NCBI GenBank assembly: GCA_000405605.1
Contig: ASPA01000040.1
Span: forward strand, 1-15,657
Source: Atribacteria bacterium SCGC AAA255-G05
Lineage (GTDB): Bacteria > Atribacterota > Phoenicimicrobiia > Phoenicimicrobiales > Phoenicimicrobiaceae
Length of the DNA stretch: 15,657 nucleotides
Direction: 5' to 3'
The notes below the pieces were generated by a model that did not search any database, was not told the DNA's origin, and saw nothing but the letters and a program-made list of their open reading frames with translations. Positions 8,330 to 14,426 of the stretch are shown here, piece after piece; the first letter of the stretch is position 1; every line of letters begins with the position of its first letter. The translations under genes were made by a program, and so were the position numbers.

Positions 8330-9367
8330 TTGACAGACAAAAGGAAATTAACCCAAATGGTTTCTGCTGCCGGATGAGCAGCCAAATTAAATCCTAAAGA
8401 TCTCGGTGAGGTCTTAAAAAAAATTAATGTTTTAAAAGATAATAATTTATTGGCCGGGTTTGAAAAATATGAAGATGCAGCGGTTTATCAATTAAGCGAT
8501 AAGCAGGCTCTTGTTTTTACCCTGGATCTTATCACGCCGATAGTTGATGACCCTTATACTTTTGGACAAATCGCAGCAGCTAACGCCTTAAGTGATATTT
8601 TTGCTATGGGAGCAAATCCTTTAATGGCTTTAAATATAGTTGCCTTTCCCGAAGATAGATTAGATGATCTCGGGCTTATTTTAAAAGGAGGGGCAGAAAA
8701 AGTTGCGGAAGCAGGCGCCCTTTTGGTGGGCGGACATACCATAAAAGATAAAGAACCAAAGTACGGATTAGCTGTGGTGGGGTTAAGTCATCCTCAGAAT
8801 ATTATTTATAATGATACTGTAGAAGAAGGTGATTTACTGATATTGACCAAACCTTTGGGGACGGGAATATTATCTACTGCCCTTAAGAGCGATATTGCCG
8901 AACCAGCGGCCGTAAAAGAAGCTACTTTTTGGATGACCAAGTTAAATCAACTTTCTGAAAAATTATTAAAATTACCCATCCACGGCCTGACCGATATCAC
9001 CGGTTTTGGTTTAATCGGACATTTAAGTGAGATGTTAACTAAAAATAAACTGGGGGCTGAATTGCGGATTAATGATATCCCTGTAATAGATGGCCTGGAT
9101 AAATATATTTCTTTAGGAATGATACCGGGAGGAACAAAAAAAAATCAAGAAATTTATTCCTGTTCGGTAGAAAAAAAGCCAGATATTACTCAAGAACAGG
9201 AAATCATCCTATATGATGCGCAAACCTCAGGAGGATTGCTACTCTCTGTAAGTCCTGAAGACGCAGAAAAAGCCAAAGAATTGCTGTTCCAACAAGGATT
9301 TACTTCCAGCCAAATTATTGGTAAAATCATAGAAGTTTCCTCGGGAAGAAAAATACGAATAATTTAA
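8330..9367 (+). CDS. selD: Selenide, water dikinase SelD, a selenoprotein (Sec16 encoded by TGA)
   Basis: Makes selenophosphate from selenide and ATP, the selenium donor for SelA and for selenium cofactors. Without Sec decoding the gene looks like a shorter open frame from 8450. In the same frame, a TTG start at 8330 (AAAGGAG 11 nt upstream) gives MTDKRKLTQMVSAAG, then TGA (8375-8377), then AAKLNPKDL. The TGA is codon 16 and lines up with Cys17 of E. coli SelD. The paired catalytic lysine is K19 (K20 in E. coli). The total of 345 residues fits the family (347 in E. coli). LLVGGHT and downstream blocks are typical of the AIR-synthase fold. A hairpin suited to SECIS function follows the TGA. 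The gene lies 26 nt after selB. Confidence 0.96.
8375..8415 (+). promoter_or_regulatory. UGA-Sec codon and SECIS-like hairpin in selD
   Basis: TGA at 8375-8377 is followed by an 8-bp stem: AAGATCTC (8397-8404) with GAGGTCTT (8408-8415), including one U-G pair, closing a GGT loop. The loop starts 27 nt after the TGA, inside the range known for bacterial SECIS elements, and has the expected G and GU. It would be bound by SelB. Confidence 0.8.
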
Positions 9368-9380
9368 GTACCCTTTTTAC

Positions 9381-9409
9381 TTGACAAAAATATTTTTGTA
9401 TATTATAAT
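9381..9409 (+). promoter_or_regulatory. Strong consensus sigma-70 promoter
   Basis: Perfect TTGACA (9381-9386), a 17-nt spacer and perfect TATAAT (9404-9409). It lies 14 nt after the selD stop and gives the lipoprotein gene its own transcript starting near 9416. No convincing terminator separates it from selD. Confidence 0.9.
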
Positions 9410-9415
9410 CACTAC

Positions 9416-9523
9416 TAATGTAATAGTAATAGTAGTAATTGCTCAAATAACCCTCAAGAAAGTTATGCAAATTCTTGAAGGAAGTAGGAGCTTTGTGGAA
9501 ATGTATTCATCTATGGAAAGGAG
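9416..9523 (+). other. Leader region with a possible 20-codon leader ORF and hairpins
   Basis: A leader of about 108 nt between the promoter and the lipoprotein gene. It opens with a run of TAATAGTAG-like repeats. TCAAGAA and TTCTTGA can pair (about 9454-9477), enclosed by GCTC and GAGC. An ATG at 9465 opens a 20-codon frame (MQILEGSRSFVEMYSSMERR) whose TGA at 9525 overlaps the GTG of the next frame. I could not match it to a known riboswitch, and whether the leader frame is translated is unknown. Confidence 0.4.
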
Positions 9524-10165
9524 GTGATTATCATTAAAAATAAGAAATTATTACTCAGCTTAAGCGTGTTTTTTATTGCATTTTTATTTACAGGTTGTTT
9601 CCTTTTCAATAGTTCGCCGGTTATTGAATCCGATCCGGTAACTACTGCAAAAGAAGGAGCTGCCTATACTTATGATGTAGAAGCTACTGACCCTAACGGA
9701 GATACACTAACTTACTCCTTAACTACCAGCCCCACTGGCATGACTATTAATTCTAACACCGGAGTAATCAGCTGGACTCCTACTGCTGCCGGAAGTTTTG
9801 ATGTTACAGTAGAAGTATCAGATGATAGTAAATCAGATACTCAATCCTTTACCATTACAGTTGATGAAACTTTACTTACTTCCATAGTAGTACTCCCTGC
9901 CACTATGGAAATATCTGCAGGTAGCTCAAAGACAATAACTTCTGTAACCGCTCACTATGATAATGGCGTTTCTGCAGCTATAGCACTTACCGCTTGTACA
10001 TATGTATCAAATCAAACTAATGTCACAGTGGTTAATGGAGTAATTACTGTATCGGCATCATGCACAGCGACTACCGCAATTATTACCGTAAGTTATAAAG
10101 AAAATGATGTAACAAAAAGTGATACTGTAACCGTTACTGTTCCTGCTCCTGCCAGCGGTGGCTGA
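9524..10165 (+). CDS. Putative lipoprotein with an Ig-like (He_PIG-type) domain; unconventional start
   Basis: Function not recognised. It has a lysine-rich N-terminus, a hydrophobic stretch and a lipobox-like FTGC (Cys25 counted from 9524), so it is probably a lipid-anchored surface protein. Residues about 30-115 carry the putative-Ig/cadherin-like pattern (ATDPNGDTLTYSL, then GVISWTPTAAG). Residues about 116-210 resemble a second, bacterial Ig-like domain rich in Ser, Thr and Val, ending PAPASGG. The start is odd. The only standard start codon, GTG 9524, lies inside a perfect AAAGGAGGTGAT ribosome site and is too close to it. An ATT at 9533, 8 nt from GGAGG, is better placed and gives (M)KNKKLLLSLS. 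It sits between two selenoprotein genes with its own promoter; nothing in its sequence points to selenium. Confidence 0.75.
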   Translation: MIIIKNKKLLLSLSVFFIAFLFTGCFLFNSSPVIESDPVTTAKEGAAYTYDVEATDPNGDTLTYSLTTSPTGMTINSNTGVISWTPTAAGSFDVTVEVSDDSKSDTQSFTITVDETLLTSIVVLPATMEISAGSSKTITSVTAHYDNGVSAAIALTACTYVSNQTNVTVVNGVITVSASCTATTAIITVSYKENDVTKSDTVTVTVPAPASGG

Positions 10166-10179
10166 GGACACTAAGTTCT

Positions 10180-10196
10180 ACCGGTAGTTTACCGGT
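10180..10196. other. Short hairpin after the lipoprotein gene
   Basis: ACCGGTA (10180-10186) and TACCGGT (10190-10196) form a 7-bp stem with a 3-nt loop, 14 nt after the lipoprotein stop. It is followed by an A-rich, not T-rich, tract, so it is not a standard plus-strand terminator. It may stabilise the mRNA end. The rest of 10166-10251 is AT-rich with no gene visible. Confidence 0.3.
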
Positions 10197-10251
10197 TAAA
10201 AATTAAAATAAAAAAACCTTTCTAAAATTTAAAATTAATTTAAATTTAATG

Positions 10252-10280
10252 TTGACAAAATTACTCATATATAGTATTAT
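10252..10280 (+). promoter_or_regulatory. Sigma-70-type promoter of the hesB-like selenoprotein gene
   Basis: TTGACA (10252-10257), a 17-nt spacer and TATTAT (10275-10280). The transcript would begin near 10287, with a leader of about 48 nt. The downstream palindrome TTAATATTAA could be an operator, but this is only a guess. Confidence 0.8.
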
Positions 10281-10334
10281 CATGTTCACGTGTTAATATT
10301 AAATAAATGTTTTAATTATTTAGAAAGGAAAGAA

Positions 10335-10637
10335 ATGAATATAAACGTTACCAATAAAGCTTTAGATAAAATAAAAAAAGTTTTAACAGAAAAAAATACC
10401 ACAAGTAAAAAAATAAGAATATTTTTAGCAGGAATAGGCTGAGGAGGACCAAAATTTAATCTTGCTCTGGATGAGCAAAAAGAAAATGATGAAATCTACT
10501 CAGAAGATAATGTTGATTTTATAGCAGACAAAAGCTTAACAGATCAATTTAGTGGTTTTAAGATCGACTATTCTAACTTTTTTCTTCAGAGGGGATTTTT
10601 AGTCCATCCCCACAGCGGACCAGCTTCCACCTGTTAA
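10335..10637 (+). CDS. HesB/IscA-like selenoprotein (Sec36 encoded by TGA)
   Basis: Small A-type Fe-S carrier-like protein of 100 residues, read as MNINVTNKALDKI..., then IRIFLAGIG, Sec36 (TGA 10440-10442), GGPKFNLALDEQ, then a second conserved half with GFKIDYSN and a C-terminal HPHSGPASTC. Without Sec decoding it would be only two fragments. HesB-like selenoproteins with a G-Sec-G-G-P motif are a known prokaryotic family. Sec36 aligns with Cys35 of E. coli IscA, one of three metal-ligand cysteines; the other two (a CxC near the C-terminus) are here reduced to a single terminal Cys100. Cluster or metal binding is therefore likely but the role is unproven. The start has an AAAGGAA ribosome site. 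The gene has its own promoter and terminator. Confidence 0.92.
10440..10478 (+). promoter_or_regulatory. UGA-Sec codon and SECIS-like hairpin in the hesB-like gene
   Basis: TGA at 10440-10442. A 6-bp stem, TTGCTC (10462-10467) with GAGCAA (10473-10478), closes the loop TGGAT. The loop starts 25 nt after the TGA, close to the 27 nt seen in selD here, and carries the guanines expected in bacterial SECIS loops. Confidence 0.7.
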
Positions 10638-10652
10638 CAATAGAATATTACA

Positions 10653-10691
10653 AAAAAACCTATCAGGAAATTAACTCCTGATAGGTTTTTT
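10653..10691. terminator. Bidirectional intrinsic terminator
   Basis: The stem CCTATCAGGA (10659-10668) with TCCTGATAGG (10676-10685) is extended by A6/T6 pairs (10653-10658 with 10686-10691), with a 7-nt loop. A T-rich tract follows on the plus strand and a T-run on the minus strand, so it ends both the hesB-like gene and the convergent small gene at 10706. Confidence 0.93.
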
Positions 10692-10705
10692 ATTTTTCCC
10701 TTTTT

Positions 10706-11023
10706 TTAGGAAAACCAACCTTCTCTTTTCATTACCTCTTTTGTTATTTTACTGCTCGGGCCATCTCCCCGAGCTACGGAAATTCCTACGTTCTTCCCCA
10801 CTGCCTCTGATATCTCTGCCACATTTTGATGGGTAAACCCCGGACAAAGTAGTATAGAGTGAATACCTTCTTCCCTTACCAACTTTTTACATACTTCCAC
10901 TGCTTGTTCTTGATTTTTAACCAATCTTACCAGGAGCTTGTATTTGGGTGTTTCGACCATACGTTGGTGTTTTCCTGGCTCTGCGTCAGGGGTATGGGCG
11001 ATAAATAATACTTTAAAAGCCAT
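10706..11023 (-). CDS. Small conserved protein, DUF6506-like
   Basis: A 105-residue soluble protein with no signal peptide or membrane segment and an AGGAGG ribosome site before its ATG. Recognisable pattern: MAFKVLFIAHTPDAEPGKHQ, a middle helix with EQAVEVCKKLVREEGI, then ILLCPGFTHQNVAEISEAVG and VGISVARGDGP. This resembles small proteins listed as DUF6506. The alternation looks like an alpha/beta fold that ends strands in glycine-rich loops (LLCPGFTH), as in small-molecule binding proteins. Function unknown; the family name is from memory and moderately sure. It is transcribed away from the molybdenum hydroxylase operon and converges on the hesB-like gene. Confidence 0.6.
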   Translation of the reverse strand: MAFKVLFIAHTPDAEPGKHQRMVETPKYKLLVRLVKNQEQAVEVCKKLVREEGIHSILLCPGFTHQNVAEISEAVGKNVGISVARGDGPSSKITKEVMKREGWFS

Positions 11024-11077
11024 GTTTATTACCTCCTATTTTATTTATTAACCTCACTATTATTTTCTACTTACTAA

Positions 11078-11106
11078 ATTATATATACATATTAATATAC
11101 TATAAA
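11078..11106 (-). promoter_or_regulatory. Candidate promoter for the small DUF6506-like gene
   Basis: Minus-strand TTTATA (11106-11101), a 17-nt spacer and a perfect TATAAT (11083-11078), about 55 nt before the start codon. The region is very AT-rich, so chance matches are likely. Confidence 0.35.
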
Positions 11107-11164
11107 TTTTTTGAAAATCCTCTTTTTTTTCAATTATTTTGCTATATAGCTCGAATCATAATGA

Positions 11165-11569
11165 CCAGACCTACCACAATTATTAACCCGGATAATTCTT
11201 CCCCTGCCGTCTGAAAGGACTTACGGATGTTGGATAAAAATCGGTAAGAGAAAAGCTTTAATTATTGCTACCATTACCCTGGCTTTGGTAGTTAAAATGG
11301 CTGAAGACAACAAAACCGTTAAAGATATAAGAGCCTGCCTGGGTTCAGTAGCCCCGACTCCGATTGAAATTAAAGAGATTAGAGAAAAGATGATAGGTAA
11401 AAAATTTAATCAATTAGATTTTAATCAATTAGGGCAAATAGTTGAAGATAAAATTTCCCCTATCGATGATATCAGGGGAACCAGAGAATACCGTAAAGAT
11501 GTAGCAAAAGAAATTATGATTAATGCCCTGGAAGAGATAGATTCAGCCGGAAGGGAGAGGGATTATTAA
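11165..11569 (+). pseudogene. 5'-truncated FAD subunit of a molybdenum hydroxylase (ndhF/coxM-like), C-terminal remnant
   Basis: The frame is open only from 11165, after a TGA at 11162. It reads as the C-terminal part of the FAD-binding subunit family: LLTRIILPLP, then KIGKRKALIIATITLALVV, then DIRACLGSVAPTPI and a C-terminal helical end. Intact subunits have about 290 residues. Here at most 134 codons remain, and the N-terminal FAD-binding domain (PCMH type) is absent. No standard start with a ribosome site lies at the head; a TTG at 11285 is the first start-like codon. Upstream 11040-11164 is AT-rich and non-coding. The stop overlaps the next gene's ATG by one base (TAATG), as in an intact operon. 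The enzyme would need a flavin subunit from elsewhere, or another electron carrier, or it is inactive. Confidence 0.8.
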
Positions 11570-12072
11570 TGTCTAAATTAACCATAGGATTTATTATCAA
11601 TGGCCAAAAAAAAATAATAGAGACTACGCCTTTTACCCGTTTGCTGGATTTAATAAGAGATGACCTGCACCTAACCGGAACCAAAGAAGGATGCGGGAAA
11701 GGCGAGTGCGGGGCTTGTACTGTAATTATGAATGGTGAACTGGTAGCTTCCTGTTTGATTTTAGCGCTCCAGGCCGATGGAGCAGTTATTACCACTATCG
11801 AGGGCATAGGAAGCGGCGGACATTTAGATCCCATCCAAAAGGCTTTTGTAGAAACCGGGGCAGTTCAATGCGGATTCTGTACCCCGGGAATGATATTAGC
11901 TGCCAAAAAACTGTTGGAAGAAAATCCTTATCCTACTGAAGAAGAGATTAAACGGGGTATCTCCGGCAACCTTTGCCGCTGTACCGGCTATCAAAAAATA
12001 TTTGATGCTATTAAGTTAGCAGCAAATAGATTATCGACTAGAGATGGAGGAAGGGGTGAAAAAGATGCCTAA
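11569..12072 (+). CDS. [2Fe-2S] subunit of a molybdenum hydroxylase (ndhS/coxS-like)
   Basis: Electron-transfer subunit of the xanthine dehydrogenase family, 167 residues. The N-terminal plant-ferredoxin-like cluster uses C42, C47, C50 and C62 (GCGKGECGAC). The helical second cluster, near the molybdopterin, uses C101, C104, C136 and C138 (QCGFCTPG and CRCTGY). All eight ligands are present, so this subunit looks functional although its partner before it is truncated. It starts inside the preceding stop (TAATG), and its own stop overlaps the next start by 8 nt (ATGCCTAA), which indicates tight translational coupling. Confidence 0.96.
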   Translation: MSKLTIGFIINGQKKIIETTPFTRLLDLIRDDLHLTGTKEGCGKGECGACTVIMNGELVASCLILALQADGAVITTIEGIGSGGHLDPIQKAFVETGAVQCGFCTPGMILAAKKLLEENPYPTEEEIKRGISGNLCRCTGYQKIFDAIKLAANRLSTRDGGRGEKDA

Positions 12073-13333
12073 AAGATATGTAGGTAAAAATATTTTCAAA
12101 GTAGATGCTCAAGATAAAGTTACTGGTAAAGCTCAATATTCTGACGATATTTATTTTGATGATATGCTATATCTTAAAATCAAGAGAGCCACTTATCCCC
12201 ATGCCTATCTACGCCGAATTGATATAAGTAAAGCACAAAAGATACCGGGAGTAGTAAAGATAATTACTGCGGCCGATATTCCTGAAGTGAAAAATTTCGG
12301 TTTAATCATAAAAGACCAACCGGTTCTTATCGGTATTGGTCGGAAGATGCGTTATATGGGAGATGCCCTGGCTATAGTTATTGCCGAAAGTAAAGAAATA
12401 GCTTCTAAAGCGGTTAAATTAATCGAAGTAGAAGTAGAAAAATTAGAAGTAATTTCCGACCCTTTGCGGGCTATGGAAAAAGATGCACCCCTTATTCATC
12501 AAGATAGTAATATCCTGGCAACCCATTACTTAGAAAAAGGGGATGTAAAAAAAGGTTTTACTCAAGCTGATGTGATTGTAGAAAATGAATACAAAACAAG
12601 TTTTTTAGACCAGGTTCCTCTTCAAATAGAGGCGGGGATCGGAGTTTTTGATCCAGAGACCGAGATTATCAAACTTTGGGCAGCCACCCAGTGGCTTCAT
12701 GATACTCAGGCAGATGTTGCCCAGTCTTTGGGCTTACCTAAAGAAAAGATAAGGATTATCCAACCGGTTATCGGTGGTGCCTTTGGCAAGAAAGAGGATA
12801 TCTCTGTTCATATTCACCTGGCTTTAGCGGCGATAGCCACTAAAAGACCGGTAAAATTTAGTTATACTAGAGAGGAATCAATGATAGCTCAATCAAAAAG
12901 ACATCCCTTTATTATTCAAATGAAAACTGGTGTTACTAAAAAAGGTTATTTAACCGCTTGTCAGGTAGAAGTAATCGGTGATACCGGTGCTTATGCTTCC
13001 AGCGGATTGGCTGTAGTTCACAAAGGGATGTACCATTGTACCGGTCCTTATAATGTAGATAATGTAAAAGGTGTAGCCCACACTGTTTATACCAACAATA
13101 CTTATTGCGGAGCGATGCGCGGCTTTGGAGCTACTCAGATGGCTTTTGCCTATGAATCCCAGATGGATATTTTGTCCCATAAATTGGAGATTGACCCGGT
13201 TCAATTCCGTTTGCAAAATGCTTATAATCATGGTTCTTCAACCCCTAATGGACAGATATTAACCCATAGTGTGGGAGTGAAAGAGACTATTAAAGAGGCG
13301 GCAGATATGACTGGCTGGAAGGAGGGAAGATAA
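12065..13333 (+). CDS. Large molybdopterin subunit of a molybdenum hydroxylase (ndhL-like)
   Basis: N-terminal half of the catalytic molybdopterin protein, 422 residues. I chose ATG 12065 because GGAAGGGG lies just upstream and the protein then starts MPKRYVGKNIFKVDAQDKVT, as in the family. A further upstream start at 12044 would only add seven residues. The hammerhead domain (about 13-140, TGKAQYSDDI) is followed by the first molybdopterin-binding part: GGAFGKKE (237-244) and CGAMRGFGATQ (348-358). In most relatives one chain of about 760 residues holds both halves. Here the stop at 13333 overlaps the start of the second half (TAATG). Eubacterium barkeri nicotinate dehydrogenase, a selenium-dependent enzyme, has the same split (about 425 and 330 residues). 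The substrate cannot be read from the sequence. Confidence 0.9.
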   Translation: MPKRYVGKNIFKVDAQDKVTGKAQYSDDIYFDDMLYLKIKRATYPHAYLRRIDISKAQKIPGVVKIITAADIPEVKNFGLIIKDQPVLIGIGRKMRYMGDALAIVIAESKEIASKAVKLIEVEVEKLEVISDPLRAMEKDAPLIHQDSNILATHYLEKGDVKKGFTQADVIVENEYKTSFLDQVPLQIEAGIGVFDPETEIIKLWAATQWLHDTQADVAQSLGLPKEKIRIIQPVIGGAFGKKEDISVHIHLALAAIATKRPVKFSYTREESMIAQSKRHPFIIQMKTGVTKKGYLTACQVEVIGDTGAYASSGLAVVHKGMYHCTGPYNVDNVKGVAHTVYTNNTYCGAMRGFGATQMAFAYESQMDILSHKLEIDPVQFRLQNAYNHGSSTPNGQILTHSVGVKETIKEAADMTGWKEGR

Positions 13334-14331
13334 TGAAGAAACAAGGTAGAGGAATGGCCACTATTATGTTTGGCTTTGGGTATGGAGAAGGATTCCCTGA
13401 CCATTCGATTGCTTCAGTGGAAATCGAAGACAGTGGTAAGATTTTAATTAGAACTGCTGCTGCGGATGTGGGACAGGGAGTGCTAACGGTAATTACCCAG
13501 ATTGCAGCTGAAGTTTTGAAAGTGAAACCGGAAATAATCCGAATTATTCCAGGAGATACTCATTTAACTAAAAGTTCAGGTTCTACCTCAGCTACCAGAC
13601 AGACATTCTTTACCGGCAATGCAGTTAAGGAAGCATCAGAAGGTTTATTGAGCAATATTTATCATTATGCCAGTATTGAATTTAGGAGTAATCATGTGGA
13701 ATTAGAAATAAAAGACGGTTATATTTTTAGAAATGATAATCCAAATTATAGATTAAGTTACTGGGAATTAGCAGATAAGGTAAAAGAAAGAGGTGATAGT
13801 TTAAAAGCAGAAGCATCTTTTTTCCCTCATACTGATAAGCCCGACCCCAAAACCGGGCAGGGTGAAAAATTATACGTAGCCTATACCTTTGTTACTCAAA
13901 TAGTTGATGTAGAAGTAGATACAGATACGGGGGTTGTGGAAATATTAAATGTATATACTGCTGCAGATATAGGGAAAGCTATAAATCCTAAGAATGTAGA
14001 AGGGCAAATAGAGGGAGGAACAGTCCAGGGAATAGGTATGGCCCTGATGGAAGAGCAGGTTATCAAAGAGGGAATCACTCTGAATCCGAATTTAACCGGA
14101 TATTTAATTCCCACTTCCATGGATACCCCTCGCTTTGTTACCCGGTTGGTAGAGAACGAAGATTCAGAAGGACCTTTTGGGGCCAAGGGAATCGGGGAAC
14201 CGGCTACAATTGCCACCACTCCGGCCATTGCCAACGCCATTTACGATGCCATAGGAGTAAGAATCTACCATCTTCCCATCACTCCGGAAAAAATATTAAA
14301 AGCTCTGAAGGAGAAGAGAAAGAACAAATAG
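13333..14331 (+). CDS. Medium molybdopterin subunit of a molybdenum hydroxylase (ndhM-like)
   Basis: C-terminal half of the catalytic molybdopterin protein, 332 residues, with its own start and a purine-rich ribosome site (GGAGGGAAG). Cofactor-binding motifs: DVGQG (45-49), SGSTSATRQT (82-91), IGKAINP (213-219) and GGTVQG (228-233). The general base expected at the molybdenum centre is Glu289 in KGIGEPAT. These residues are all intact. It begins in the TAATG overlap with the large subunit. It is the last gene of the operon; no classical terminator follows before the convergent dinB. The chain begins at a natural domain border (GRGMATIMFGFGYG), which supports a real two-subunit design and not a broken gene. 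Confidence 0.9.
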   Translation: MKKQGRGMATIMFGFGYGEGFPDHSIASVEIEDSGKILIRTAAADVGQGVLTVITQIAAEVLKVKPEIIRIIPGDTHLTKSSGSTSATRQTFFTGNAVKEASEGLLSNIYHYASIEFRSNHVELEIKDGYIFRNDNPNYRLSYWELADKVKERGDSLKAEASFFPHTDKPDPKTGQGEKLYVAYTFVTQIVDVEVDTDTGVVEILNVYTAADIGKAINPKNVEGQIEGGTVQGIGMALMEEQVIKEGITLNPNLTGYLIPTSMDTPRFVTRLVENEDSEGPFGAKGIGEPATIATTPAIANAIYDAIGVRIYHLPITPEKILKALKEKRKNK

Positions 14332-14426
14332 AATAAATTCCTGTTTTTACCAGAATTACAAACGTGCACGATGAATCTTGCCCTCTATAAACTCGCAGCA
14401 CCACGGTGTTGCCATGGTGAGTAAGC
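14332..14426. other. Convergent intergenic region with several short palindromes
   Basis: 95 bp between the 3' ends of the hydroxylase operon and dinB. It contains the palindrome CGTGCACG (14363-14370) and a CACCA/TGGTG stem (14399-14403 with 14415-14419). AGAATAA near the left end and TTATTCT near the right end could pair. No clear T-tailed terminator. It is richer in GC than its surroundings. Confidence 0.35.

Noticed and set aside
8375..8377. TGA as a nonsense mutation breaking selD
   Set aside because: The frame upstream and downstream is continuous SelD sequence, the TGA falls on the known Cys/Sec site, and a SECIS-like hairpin and the whole Sec machinery are present.
6128..8742. Minus-strand open frames opposite selA, selB and selD
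   Set aside because: They are shadows of strongly supported plus-strand genes, with no ribosome sites or family resemblance.
9416..9523. A c-di-GMP or other known riboswitch before the lipoprotein gene
   Set aside because: Some pairing is visible, but the conserved cores of the classes I know are not found.
10440..10442. TGA as a stop making the hesB-like gene a pseudogene
   Set aside because: Conserved HesB-family sequence continues in the same frame through LALDE to the end, and the G-Sec-G-G-P motif is a known one.
13320..13345. Frameshift or nonsense mutation splitting a single molybdopterin subunit
   Set aside because: The stop and start overlap as TAATG with a ribosome site before them, the break is at a domain border, and the sizes match the natural L and M subunits of nicotinate dehydrogenase.
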